Origin: Tilletiopsis washingtonensis
Lineage: Eukaryota; Basidiomycota; Exobasidiomycetes; Entylomatales
NCBI RefSeq assembly: GCF_003144115.1
Contig: NW_020312021.1
Span: forward strand, 92,591-156,590
Direction: 5' to 3'
DNA: 64,000 nucleotides
The notes under the pieces were generated by a model. It ran no database searches. It worked only from the letters and a program-made list of their open reading frames with translations, and was not told the origin of the DNA. A program made the position numbers and the translations under genes. Positions 52,985 to 63,062 of the stretch are shown piece by piece (position 1 is the stretch's first letter; each line of letters opens with the position of its first letter).

Positions 52985-55900
52985 ATGCATGCCGAGGCAG
53001 CACCCGCAGGAAGAGGCGCACATGCCCCCTCCTCCGCCGCGGCCACGGCCGCCAGCTCCTCCCCGTCTGCGCGTGCCTCTCCCGCCCTTGTCGCCAGCAG
53101 CAGCCGCAGTGTGCCGCCTCAGGCCAGCAGTGCCGCCTCTGCGCTCGCCTCTTCCCCTTCCTCTCTACGACATCGGCCTCTGCCATCCCACGCCTCCTCC
53201 TTCTCATCTTCGCGCGAGCGCAGCATGGCGCCCCCACTGCTCCCGCTGCCAGGCACGCGCAACGACAGCAGCAGCAGCGCCATGCCGCGTGCATGGCGCA
53301 GGCGCCGCTTGCAGCGCACATGGTGCATGCTCTTGACGCTCGCGGCGCTCGTCACCCTGCTCTGGGTGCCGGGCTGGGCGGGGTGGAGGACGAGCGGTGA
53401 GTGAGGGGGTCGAGCGCACGGACAGGCTTGGCGGCGAGAAGGAGGAGCAAGGAGGCGCACAGAAGCGATGGCGTGGTAGAGCAAGGTGGACAAGCAGCTG
53501 CTGGTGAGGCGAGAGGGCTCTGGCTCCTGCTCAACCCCGGTCTCGCTGCGTCTCTCAGCGCAGGCAGCCTCACCGCTCGATGCAGCTGCTGGCATGCCGA
53601 CTGAGCACTGACGCCGCTCCTGCTGCGCCGCACAGAGTGGCGCGATGCTCTCCAGCCTCAGCGCTGGATGACGCCTTTCCGCGGCGACTCTGCGCTCGAC
53701 GCTGGGCCAGAGGTGCACGACTTCGATGTGCCACCTTCTGCTCCCGACCCACTCGAGGCAGCACCGCCAGCCCGGCCTTCGCCTCCCGGTCGACCGTCTC
53801 CTGGTCGACCTGCGCCAGGCGACAGCGAGGCAGGAAGCAGTCCGTTCGGCTCCGGCTTCGGCGGACGCATTGGGCACACTCGGCCCGCCGATGCCATTCT
53901 CGGCGCTCAGTTGCCTGTGGGCTACGAAGAGCCGCCCAGCGAGGCGTCGGATCGCCCCGTGCTCAACTCCTCGGCTTTCCCCGCACAAGTAGCCTACATG
54001 AGTGCCTCGATGGCCATGGCGATCCAAGCCAACTCTGCCTCGCCCCGCCCTGCCGATCCTCATCTGGGCGAGATTCCCGAACATCTGCTCGCCGTGCTCT
54101 CGGCGCCCCGCACCTTCACGCCACCTCCACGCCCGACCGATCAAGGATGGACGTCGATCAAGCGCGTGGAGCCGAAATGGCTGAAGTGGAGAGATGGCAG
54201 TGACACGACGCGGGAGGATGCGATGCATCCCGAGCGCGTTGCGCTGGAGGATGATTGGCGCAAAGCGCCGTACAGTGGCTGGCAGCCGCCACTGAAGGAG
54301 CTTCGAGAGTTCCTCGACGGCAAGGCCGCGCCGCTGCCGAAAGTGCAGCATGCGTTTGAGGCGCCGCAGCGGCACAGTGGCAAGATGGGCGATGAGCAGA
54401 GGGAAGCGCTGATCAAGGAGAGACAGATACTCGTCAAGAATGCCTTTTTGCACGCGTGGGACGGCTACAAGGCGCTGGCTTGGGGACACGATGAGCTGAA
54501 GCCGGTCAGCCAGGAGCCGCATGACAACTTCAACGTGAGTGAGAAGGCGCGTGGGCACGACGACGGCGGCGGCGCTCAGACGTGCTACCTGCAGGGCTGG
54601 GGAGCTACCATCGTCGATGCCCTCGACACACTGCTCGTCATGGATCTGCGCGAGGACTACGACGTGGCGCGACAGCACGTGCGCGACATTGACTTTACCT
54701 TTCTCGGCGGCACCCGTTCGGCATACGGCACATCCGACGGCCGCGTGCCAGTGTTTGAGACGGTCATTCGCTATCTGGGCGGCCTGCTCTCGGCGCACGA
54801 TCTGGCGGGCGATGAGCTGATGCTCGAGCGCGCCGAGGAGCTGGCGCAGTTGATCCTGCCGGCTTTCGAGACGTTCTCGGGCTTGCCTCAAGGCCGTCTA
54901 CGCCTGGGTGCGCCCCCGCTGCGCTCGCAAGCGGGAGCGGTCGTGCTGGCAGAGGCCGGCAGCCATCTGTTGGAGTTCACGCGCCTCTGGCAGCTCACCG
55001 GCAACCGCACCTACTTCGACAAGGTGCAGCGTACGACGGACTGGCTTGATCGCAACACGTCGCGCTCTGATGAGCGTCTGGGCACGTTGCTTCCAACGAC
55101 GCTTTTCCCGGAGTCGAGACACATGTTCGGTGCGCAGCGATGATCAAGCAGACGCGTGTCATGCCCATGCTCACGTCGTCCACACAGGCACGTACTCGCT
55201 TGGTGGCATGGCCGACTCGTACTACGAGTACCTCATCAAGGAGCACCAGCTGCTCGGCGGCGCTCTGCAGTACGGCCGCATGTACGCCGAGGCGATGGAC
55301 AGCACGCGGCGCTGGCTCATGCGCACCATCACGGGCGTGCCGGGTGCGCCGAGCCTCATGACGATTGGCTCCAGCAACGGCAAATACTTGTGAGTGGGCA
55401 GCAACGATGCGCACTGCTGTATGAGAGTGCTTACACATGTCCTGCGTTGCAGCCAGCCGAAGCTGGAGCATCTGACGTGCTTCTGCGGCGGCATGCTCGG
55501 CCTTGGCGCACGGCTCCTGGACCGCGAGCGCGACCTGACCAGCGCACGACGTTTCACCGAGACGTGCTGGTGGGCGTACAACGCCACAGCGACGGGCGTT
55601 GGGCCCGAAGAGCTCATGTTCTACTCGGACGCCGACGACGATCGCTTCGAGGTGACATACGATGAAGACGGCGCCGCAAGTCGAGGCAAGGCAAAGGGCG
55701 CGCCGCTCGTTGGCGTGAGGAGCATGAATGGAGACTACAGGAATCGACCGGAGACGATCGAGTCGGTGCTCTACATGTGGCGCCTCACGGGCGATCCGAT
55801 CTGGCAGGTGCGTTGCGCCATGGGCGGATGTAGTGGCAATGCGCTGTGCTGATCACCCGTCCACAACAGGAGCGCGGCTGGCAGATGTTCGCCTCGTGGG

Positions 55901-57006
55901 TCACGCACTGCATGACCGACGTTGGCTTCTCGTCGTTGCACGACGTCATGCAGGTGCCGGCACAGCACACCGACTCGATGGAGTCGTACGCCTTTGCCGA
56001 GACATTCAAGTGCGTCTGGGGTGCTTGCGGATGCTGCTGGTGGACCCAGCGCTGACGTGCTTGCTGCACAGATACTACTACCTGCTCTTCTCGCCGCCCG
56101 ACCTCATCTCCTTCGACGTGAGTGTGGAAGCGGCATCGTTCTCGCGTCTTCTCCTGGCTCACAGCGCCGCCCCAGGAATACGTCTTCACGACCGAGGCGC
56201 ACCCTCTACTTCTCCCTCAAAACGGCGTCTGGGGCTCGCCCGGGCGCGGGCGACAGACATTCTGGGATGCCTCTGCGTCGCACGAGCCCTCTCCCGGCTC
56301 CAAGGCCTACTCGGGCGGCGAAGGCGGCGTCGTCGGCGGCTTGACGCACGTGCAGAAGGTGGCGCTTCTGGCGATGCAGAAGCAACAAGCGGCGGACGAG
56401 GCGGCGCGGCAAGAGCGCAAGACGGCACAGGCTGCTTCGGCCGCGTTGCGAGCGGCCGAGGCAGCAAGCACGGCGGCGGCTGCCGGCCAGGCTGTCGTGG
56501 CGCGAGGCTTAGAGCTTGGTAATGACGGCGCGGCAGCCGTCAGCGCGGCGCTCCGACGGCTGCTCAACTCGGCAGATCTCATTTGGCAAGGACGCGGCGC
56601 CGATGCACCAACTGCAACCGCAGCAGTCTCGCGCCAAGACGCAGGTACGCTTCACGGCTCGAGTCGCGCTGGACCGCCCCAATCTGCACTTGTCCCGGCG
56701 ACGCTGCGCGAGGAGGAGCTGGACGAGCACGGCTTGCCATGGGGACATCCGCAGGGCAAAACTTCGCCGGAGCAGATGCGCCGCTTGCAAGAGGAGGTGC
56801 AGGCGGCTCAAGAGCGGGTGATCCGCGAGGCTCTCGAGAGACTGCAGCTGCTGCAGGCGGAGGGCACGGAGATTGCAGTCACGGAAGAGGGAGAGCTGGT
56901 GCTCGTGCGAGACGTGGGACTCGCCGAGCAGGAAGAGGAGGATGAGGCGCTCGTGGATGAGGTGAGCGAGTACGCCGACGAGGAGGACGAGGACCACGAC
57001 CCTTGA
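52985..57006 (+). CDS. Class I alpha-1,2-mannosidase (GH47), type II membrane protein with long tails
   Basis: Eight exons (52985-53396, 53636-54534, 54595-55129, 55188-55389, 55453-55807, 55870-56009, 56072-56117, 56176-57006) give up to 1,139 residues. GH47 enzymes trim alpha-1,2-mannose from N-glycans in the ER or Golgi. One membrane helix (TWCMLLTLAALVTLLWVPGW) near residue 115 gives type II topology. The catalytic (alpha/alpha)7 barrel shows FLHAWDGYKALAWGHDELKP, GWGATIVDALDTLLVMDL, VFETVIRYLGGLLSAHDL, GGMADSYYEYLIKEH, HLTCFCGGMLGLGARLL, NGDYRNRPETIESVLYMWRL and the closing EYVFTTEAHPL, whose Thr binds Ca2+ in the family. A C-terminal extension of ~270 residues has Ala/Gln coiled coil and an acidic end. 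Alternative in-frame starts are 53225 and 53282, giving the short cytoplasmic tail usual for the family. Confidence 0.9.
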
Positions 57007-57261
57007 ACGACCCGACGTGGACACGCATGTCCGACCCACCCCACTCAAATACCATCTGCATCGCTCCCTTCGCGCCCTGGTCGCGATCTTGTCTGATGAG
57101 CCGTCCAGCCAGGGTGCTGCTCGCGGATCACTGCAGTCACTTGGCTTGGGAGAGGCAAGAAGGAGCGCTGGCAATTATCAGCCACGGCAGATGCGCCGGA
57201 CTGGGAGAGAGGGGATAGTGTAGCGAGATACAGGGGTCGGGAAGCCGCTCCGGCGTGCGCG

Positions 57262-58912
57262 CTACTTGGTGCGCTTGTACACCTGCTCGTCGCTCGCACA
57301 TCAGCCTCTCAAGCGTCAAGCGTAAAGGAGGGAGGACCGGGCACGACTGACCTTCTCCAAGAAACTGCGGAACACCTCCCTCTTGAGGCCGTTCGATCCA
57401 TCGTCCTTGGCGCCCACGTTCTCTGGCATGTCCATGATCATCTTCTCGATGCGCGCATGGCTCTCCTTTTCATACTCCTTGAAGCGCTTCTCGACGTCGA
57501 TGTTCTCGGCACGGAACACCGCCTTGACGCGCTCTTCGCTCTCGGCACTGCGCTGCCCGTAGTGGGCGTCCAGGACGGCGCGTTGCTCAGACGTGGCGTG
57601 TGCAAGGGCAACGTTGATGTTCCAGCTGCACTTGTTGTCCTGGATGTCCGTGCCGACTGCGGAACGGAGAGCGACGCGAGGGAAAGCGAGGCAAAGCGAA
57701 GAGAAGAGAAGATCAGCACAAGCCCTTCCACAGCGCTCAACGTGCAGCTACGCACTCTTGCCGATAACCTCCGGTGCGCCATAGCAGTCCAAGTAGTCAT
57801 CCTGCACCTGGAAGTACTCGCCGAGCGGCAGCAGAATGTCCAGCGCGCGCTTGTAGAGCGACTCGTCGTCCAGACCGGCCTAGGGATTCGCGGGAGGCGA
57901 AAAAGTTAGTATGTTTGCGACGCGCGTGCTAAAGCGAAGAGCGAGGACAGCATGCAGACTGCGGCCCATATCAACCGAACTCGCGAACGAGCCTGTCTCC
58001 TGTACTCCTCCTCCGCTCCTCTCATCCTCTGCTCCCCCCTCTCTCCCTCTCGCTGTCCCTCATCATACAGCGTCCCCCATCGCCTCACTCACCATGCGCA
58101 TAGCAAGCGCGACGGGCAGGTAGAAGCTGTAGAATGCCGTCTTGTACACGACGATGAGGTGGTGCCTTGGGCAAGCAAGGGAGCGTCAGCAGCAGCGATG
58201 CCAGTAACAGGAGAGCCACAGCGACGGCAGCGGCAGCCCTCGCTCCCCCTCCTTCGCAGCGGCGACTCACTTCTGCAGACTGAAGCGGCTCAGATCCACA
58301 TCGTCCTCGGGCGCGGTGATTAGATCGATGAGCTGTCCCAGCTCCGTCTGGAACGTGACGTCGTGGAAGAGCTCGAGGAGCAGGCCGTAGTAGGGGCGCG
58401 TGCGGAAGTGCGTCTTGAGCAGGTGGTAGATGGCGGCCTCGAGCATGAAGGCGTCGTTGATGGCAATGTTGCCCACGCCGGGCATGCGGTACCAGCACGG
58501 CTGCCCGCGGCGCGTGACGGAGGCATCCATCATGTCGTCTGCGACGAGAAAGTATGCTTGCAGCTGCGCCGTGCCCCAGCGTGGCCATCAGCATGGGCAA
58601 CCCATCGCCTCGTCTTCGCTGCAGACGCACCAGCTCGACACACCACCCGAGCACAGCAGCATCCCTGTATTCCTCCTCGCTCAGCTCTCTCGTCCGCTTG
58701 CCCTGCGCATCCGTGCACAGGATGATGTCGACCGTGTCGACGACGGAGAGGCCGCGGTTGAGCTTGCCGCCGGGCGTGTTGTGCGCCAGCGAGCGCTCGT
58801 ACCACTCGATGGCGGGCGCCGGCATGCCCTCGGAGCGCAGATAGTCGAGCAGCTCGGCGGAGAGGGCGGGAAAGACGGCGAGGAAGCGCTCGCGCGGCGA
58901 GGAGGAGGGCAT
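57262..58912 (-). CDS. ERG20: Farnesyl diphosphate synthase (Erg20)
   Basis: Six exons (58912-58631, 58563-58271, 58165-58093, 57879-57756, 57656-57352, 57282-57262) give 365 residues. Erg20 makes geranyl and farnesyl diphosphate from IPP and DMAPP for sterols, dolichol, ubiquinone and prenyl groups. The first Asp-rich motif is DDMMD (103-107), preceded by Y98-F99, the aromatic pair that limits chain length to C15; [20 protein letters not shown] follows. The second motif is DDYLD (243-247) in [15 protein letters not shown], then [17 protein letters not shown]. The C-terminal exon is only seven codons including stop (VYKRTK, the family ending). Intron 3 (58092-57880) has a perfect TACTAAC branch site. 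ERG20 starts 246 bases from the oppositely directed small mitochondrial gene. Confidence 0.97.
57904..57921 (-). promoter_or_regulatory. Consensus branch site TACTAAC in ERG20 intron 3
   Basis: Minus-strand ACATACTAACTTTTTCGC: the complete yeast-type branch sequence followed by a U-rich tract, shortly before the CCCTAG acceptor at 57880. Most other introns here show only a looser CTGAC/CTGAT. Confidence 0.75.
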
Positions 58913-59158
58913 GGTGACGAAAGTATGGGGGGATGTGGGGGGGAGAGGGCGAGAGGGCGATCCTCTGGAAGATCCGACGCGCCCCGCTCGCCCCACGCCG
59001 GCGCGCATCAGGCAAGGCTGCCCCAGCCTGGCGTCACAGGCAGCGCGCCACGTGACGCGCTTCGCGGCGGCCGTGCACGACGGCTTCTGCCGCTGCCTTG
59101 CCTCGCCGCCCGCTTCCTTCCTCTCCACACTCGCCTCAAGCCGTCAAGCGCAGCAGCC

Positions 59159-59527
59159 ATGTCCTCCTCTCTCCTCTCGCGCTCTCTGCGCTCATCCGTC
59201 ACGCCGCAGCGTCTCCTTCGCTTCTCCAGCAGCGCCCCTGCTCCCCCGCCGCCTCCCGCCCCCTCCGCCCGCCCGCCGCCCAACAGGCACGTCCGCTTCT
59301 ACCGCGACATCCTGCCGCCCATGGTGCGCGTGCTGGCGTACGGCAGTGCCGTCTACTTTGCCGCACATCTCGCATGGACGCTGCTCGACGGGCGCGAGCA
59401 GCGCGCGCTGGAGAACGAGGTGCGCGAGCGCCTCGAGGGCGACGTCAGGCAGCGCAGAGAGGCGCTCACGCAGGAGGAGAAGGGGCAGGAGCACAAGGCA
59501 GGATGGATGGGCTGGTTCTCAAAGTAG
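59159..59527 (+). CDS. Small predicted mitochondrial membrane protein (122 aa)
   Basis: An intronless frame of 122 codons. The N-terminus (MSSSLLSRSLRSSVTPQRLL) is a strong mitochondrial presequence: Arg and Ser rich, no acids. A Pro-rich linker (residues ~27-41) leads to RHVRFYRDILPPM and one membrane helix, VRVLAYGSAVYFAAHLAWTL (~56-76). A charged amphipathic helix (EQRALENEVRERLEGDVRQR) and a C-terminal GWMGWFSK follow. The layout, one span with a coiled-coil-prone matrix or intermembrane tail, resembles small respiratory-assembly or cristae proteins, but I recognise no family. It starts 246 bases from ERG20 in the opposite direction. Confidence 0.7.
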   Translation: MSSSLLSRSLRSSVTPQRLLRFSSSAPAPPPPPAPSARPPPNRHVRFYRDILPPMVRVLAYGSAVYFAAHLAWTLLDGREQRALENEVRERLEGDVRQRREALTQEEKGQEHKAGWMGWFSK

Positions 59528-60164
59528 AGTTGTAGTCGCTCGATGGCCAGACTCGGCGTATGTTCGAGCAGTCTGCTCTGCCACTCGTCGGCGGCGCATC
59601 GGCATTCCGCTTCAAGACTGCTCCCGAGCTCCGCGTCACCTCTTTCTCCCTATACCCATCCATCAGCTCGCACGCGCGCGCGCGCACCCACGACGTGCCG
59701 TAGCGCATCTGCCTGCTGAAGAGTCGCTGCGTCTTCAACACGGACACGTGCGACCACACGCAGCGCAAGACGGCGCAGCTCGTCATGGCAGCGTCCGCAG
59801 CGGCAGAGCTGGTGCGCATCCCGCTCTCATCGCTCGAGCGCAAAGCACGCCTTCGCGATGCATCTCATGCGTCTGCACTCCGTCCGATCTGCGCTCTCGG
59901 CGAAGCGCATCACAGGCCGGCTACACGCGCTTCGCTCGCTCGTCTCGAGAGCGTCGGTTTCAGTCGTCATCAATGCCCACCTCACACGCCAGCTCGCGGC
60001 GAGAGAAAGTGTCACAGAGAGCGTGGTCGTAGAGGAGGAAAGGCGAGTGGAAAGAGACGAGCAGGGACGGGTCGTGAGAGCGTCATGAAAGGGAGACGGT
60101 GGCCGCGATGCTTTGATGAGCGCAGAGAAGGAGAGAGAGAGAGACCGTGTGTGCATGGCCGTCG
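59528..60164. other. Convergent region between two small genes, with possible unmodelled exons
   Basis: 637 bases between two stops. A CG dinucleotide run lies near 59676-59688. A plus-strand frame opening at the ATG at 59858 codes a peptide-like stretch (HLTRQLAARESVTESVVVEE) ending at 60088, and another plus frame begins at the ATG at 59560 (MFEQSALPLVGGASAFRFKT). I could not connect them with good splice sites, so this is noted as a doubtful small gene only. Confidence 0.25.
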
Positions 60165-60874
60165 TCACGTCTTGCGAAACAGCGCACGTCCACGTCCTTG
60201 CATCTTCTGCATCTGCGTCGGAGCCTCGAAGAGCGCCCACTTCAGCTCCGTCTCTCCCTTCGAGACACGCTCTCCTTCAAACGCCACTGCGGCGGCACGA
60301 CTCGACTCAGCATGCGCTCAAGGCTGCGGCCGCATAGGAGATGAATCGAACTCACCGCCGCTGTCGCCCGCACGCGCACGTTCCGGACTCAGAGAAGGAC
60401 TGCGCCCTGCTTCCTCCCAGCCGGCCGAGCTCAACAGCGGCTTGATGCTCGAGTTGGGCGAGGGAGACGTGCCATGCAGCGCCAAGTGGTACTTCATGCC
60501 GCCCTCGAGTTGCAGGAGGATCGTGGTGCGGTCCTGTTTGAGTGAGAGCGACAAGGATCAGCTGCTCTGCACGTGAGGCAGAAGAGAAGACGCGCACGTA
60601 CCTCGAGCAGCATGGCGCGAAAGCAAGCCATCTGCGTCTTCTCCTCGATGCGCTTCACTACCTCACGCACCTCCTTGGCCTCACAGCCCGCATTCGCCAG
60701 CGCCGCTTGAGCCTCTTGCTGCGCCTCGGCATCGCTGCCGGCAGGCGCCGTGAGAAGCGAGAGCAGATCAACGCCCTGAAGCGTGGGGTTGTTAAGGAAA
60801 GAAGGACGATGGGGAGGCAGAGGAGTGGGCGTGGGCGGAGGGACGTAGAAGGAGATGGAGAGCGGAACGGACAT
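60165..60874 (-). CDS. Unrecognised 190-residue protein
   Basis: Three exons (60874-60602, 60533-60356, 60286-60165) keep one frame to a TGA. Residues 1-35 are Pro-rich (SFYVPPPTPTPLPPHRPSFL). A helical part follows (EAKEVREVVKRIEEKTQMAC then FRAMLLE), joined to a beta-like segment, DRTTILLQLEGGMKYHLALH, and the loop GTSPSPNSSIKPLLSSAGWE. The tail is basic and Gln/Met-rich (FEAPTQMQKMQGRGRALFRK). No signal, membrane span or known domain is visible. Clean splice junctions (GAG|GTACGT, CAAACAG|GAC, GGCG|GTGAGT, CGCAG|TGG) support it as a real gene. Function unknown. Confidence 0.65.
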
Positions 60875-61732
60875 GGCTTGGCGTGTCGAGAAGGTGAAGA
60901 GAGATGGTGGTGGTGGTGAGCAAGAGACGAGCGAGGCGAGCGAGATGTCAAGAGGAGGAGCGAGGGCAAGGCGCTGAAGGCGTGGGCTTATCGCGGCCGA
61001 GGCCGAGTGTGGGGAAGCGCACTGCGCCACGCGTGCACGAGGGGGCACGCCGCCGCTTGCTCTCCAAGCGCCGCAGCTCGCACCGGCTGTCCCGTTCAGG
61101 AGCTGGTCCGAGCGTCTTCCCAGAGCAGCAGGTCGGCGTTGCGGTACATCGTTGCCGGTGGGGCACAGCTGTTCCGCGCTGCGGCCCTGCGCTGCAGCTG
61201 CAGCGCTGCCTTGATGGACGCCGCAGCGCGCGTTAAGGTGGGCGTTCCCACGCGCAGCAACACACCCCGCGGGTGCCGCGGCCGCGAGCCGGGGCCTTTG
61301 CCGCGTTGCGCGTGCTCGTGGGCAGGGCCAGGTCCCCGCCCGCAGCAAGGCATGGCGCTGCGCTCGGGACGCCTTTGCTTCTGTCTGCCTCTGTGACCTC
61401 GGTGCTGCGTGCCAGCATGGGACGCAGTCGCAGCTCAGCACGCTGCGAGCAATCTGCTCGGCGCGCACGAGCAGCGCAGCCTCTGCAGTGCGCAGCGAGC
61501 TCTTGAGACGGGCGCCAGCATCGCGACGCTCGCCTCAGCCCAGTCTCCGTCTCTTGTCTCTGAGCAGACGCAGCGCCGCATGCTTCGCTGCTTTCTCCTC
61601 CTGACACTGTCGTGCATCGCGCGCCGGAGACGAGCGAGGCGCTGGGCGAACCGGCTCACCTCGGCTCTCACTCTCCCACGTGGCGCTCACTCACGCACGG
61701 CCTGGCACTCCTCTTGCGTCTGGCAAGCCCAT
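60875..61732. other. Intergenic region between two minus-strand genes
   Basis: 858 GC-rich bases: promoter side of the 190-residue protein and 3' flank of EFM5. Open frames are Arg/Ala/Cys-rich and unsupported. Confidence 0.5.
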
Positions 61733-62774
61733 CTATTGCCTCGTTCCCCACTCCTCGGCGCCCTGCCAGCTGGCCCAGGCGCCAAAGTCGTTCGCCAGGC
61801 CGCCGGCATGCTCGACGCTGAGCTGCGTGTCTCGCAGCTGCACGCCCGCCACCTCCTTGTACACGCGCTTCGCCGTGTCCGACACACTGCGGCCCGTCAG
61901 CAGCAGCATGCGTCCGTGCGGCGCCAGCAGCGCCTGCACGCTCTGCGCCACCTTGCGGCACGTCGCCTGCATGTGCGGCGGCGTGAGCTCGTGCAGCGCG
62001 TGGCATGCTGCGTCCAACGCACCTCATTCAGAAACGGCGGATCGACGACCATGAAGTCCACCTTGCCCTTCAGACCCTCAGGCAGCGCAAGCGGCTCGTC
62101 GAGGTCATACCGCACGAACTCCTGCTCCGACAGCAGCGCAAAGCGCGTGTCGTACTCGAGCAGGTACGTGTTGCCGCGGTCGTATGCATGCTGAAAGCCC
62201 ACGTAGGCCGTCGGACAGGAGATGAAGGCCAGCGTCGCGTCCGACGAGGAGAGCTGGGCGTGCACGAGAGAGGCGAGATGCGAGGAGAAGGAGGCCGAAT
62301 ACCTGGCCAGTGTAGCGATCAGTCTCGGGTCCCTCTCAGGCGGCTGTAGACACTCGGCAGTGCCCACATGCCCCCACTCCCCTCCTCGTCCCCGTCCCCT
62401 CTCATCGCTCTTAGCGCTTCGCCTTGTGAGCCTTCAACTCACCAGAACTGCGACAACTGCCAACTCTCGCCAAAGTCGCGTCTGAACTCATCGACACTCA
62501 TCCGCTGCGCCTCTCCCACCGGCTTCACCTCGTTCTCTCCCTCTCCATCTCTCGGCGCCAATGTTGCGCCTTGGGCCTCTCTTCTCCTCCTCTCCGCCTG
62601 CTCTTCCAGGCGGCGAAAGCGCTCCGTCTCCTCGGCCTTCTGCTCTTGGAACTGGCCCAGGAGCGCAAGTGTGGCGCTGGACAGCTCGAGCGGCGAAGAG
62701 GAGGTGCTGTCGACGCTGCGAAGGGAATGAGGCCGCGGGGAGGAAGGCCCGGGGATGGATTGAGGTGAGGCCAT
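61733..62774 (-). CDS. EFM5: eEF1A lysine methyltransferase Efm5 (N6AMT2/EEF1AKMT1 family)
   Basis: Three exons (62774-62443, 62302-62023, 61966-61733) give 281 residues. Efm5 is a seven-beta-strand SAM-dependent enzyme that methylates an N-terminal lysine of translation elongation factor eEF1A. After a ~50-residue Ser/Pro leader comes LELSSATLALLGQFQEQKAE, then the diagnostic FGESWQLSQFWYSASFSSHL (the Trp codon is split by intron 1), AFISCPTAYVGFQHAY, YLLEYDTRFALL and the catalytic VVDPPFLNE (DPPF at 198-201), once mistaken in this family for an N6-adenine methylase motif. The C-terminal part ends GLANDFGAWASWQ, matching the usual NNLANEFxCY block. Length slightly exceeds yeast Efm5 (248) because of the leader. 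Confidence 0.93.
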
Positions 62775-63062
62775 GGCTGCTGAGACGAGGGAGGTGAGAG
62801 CGTCAAGGAAACGCGCTGCGAGAAGGGGACTCTCGGCAGAATCGAGAGCAAGTACATCACGTGACCATGCTCCGCACCTCCTCCACACGACGGTGAGTAC
62901 AAGGTCATGCTTCCTCGCGATGGTGACAGGTGTGCGTTGCAAGACGGACAGTACAGATGAATGTGAGCGGGCAGGCAGCGAGTGAGCGGATGTGAGAATG
63001 TCAGCACGTATGGGTGAGGCAGGCAGCGCGATATGTGCGGAGGGCGCCGCTGCAGCCGTCGA

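Noticed and set aside
60340-60360. tRNA B-box-like GAATCGAAC
   Set aside because: It lies at an exon-intron edge of the 190-residue gene, and no cloverleaf could be drawn around it.
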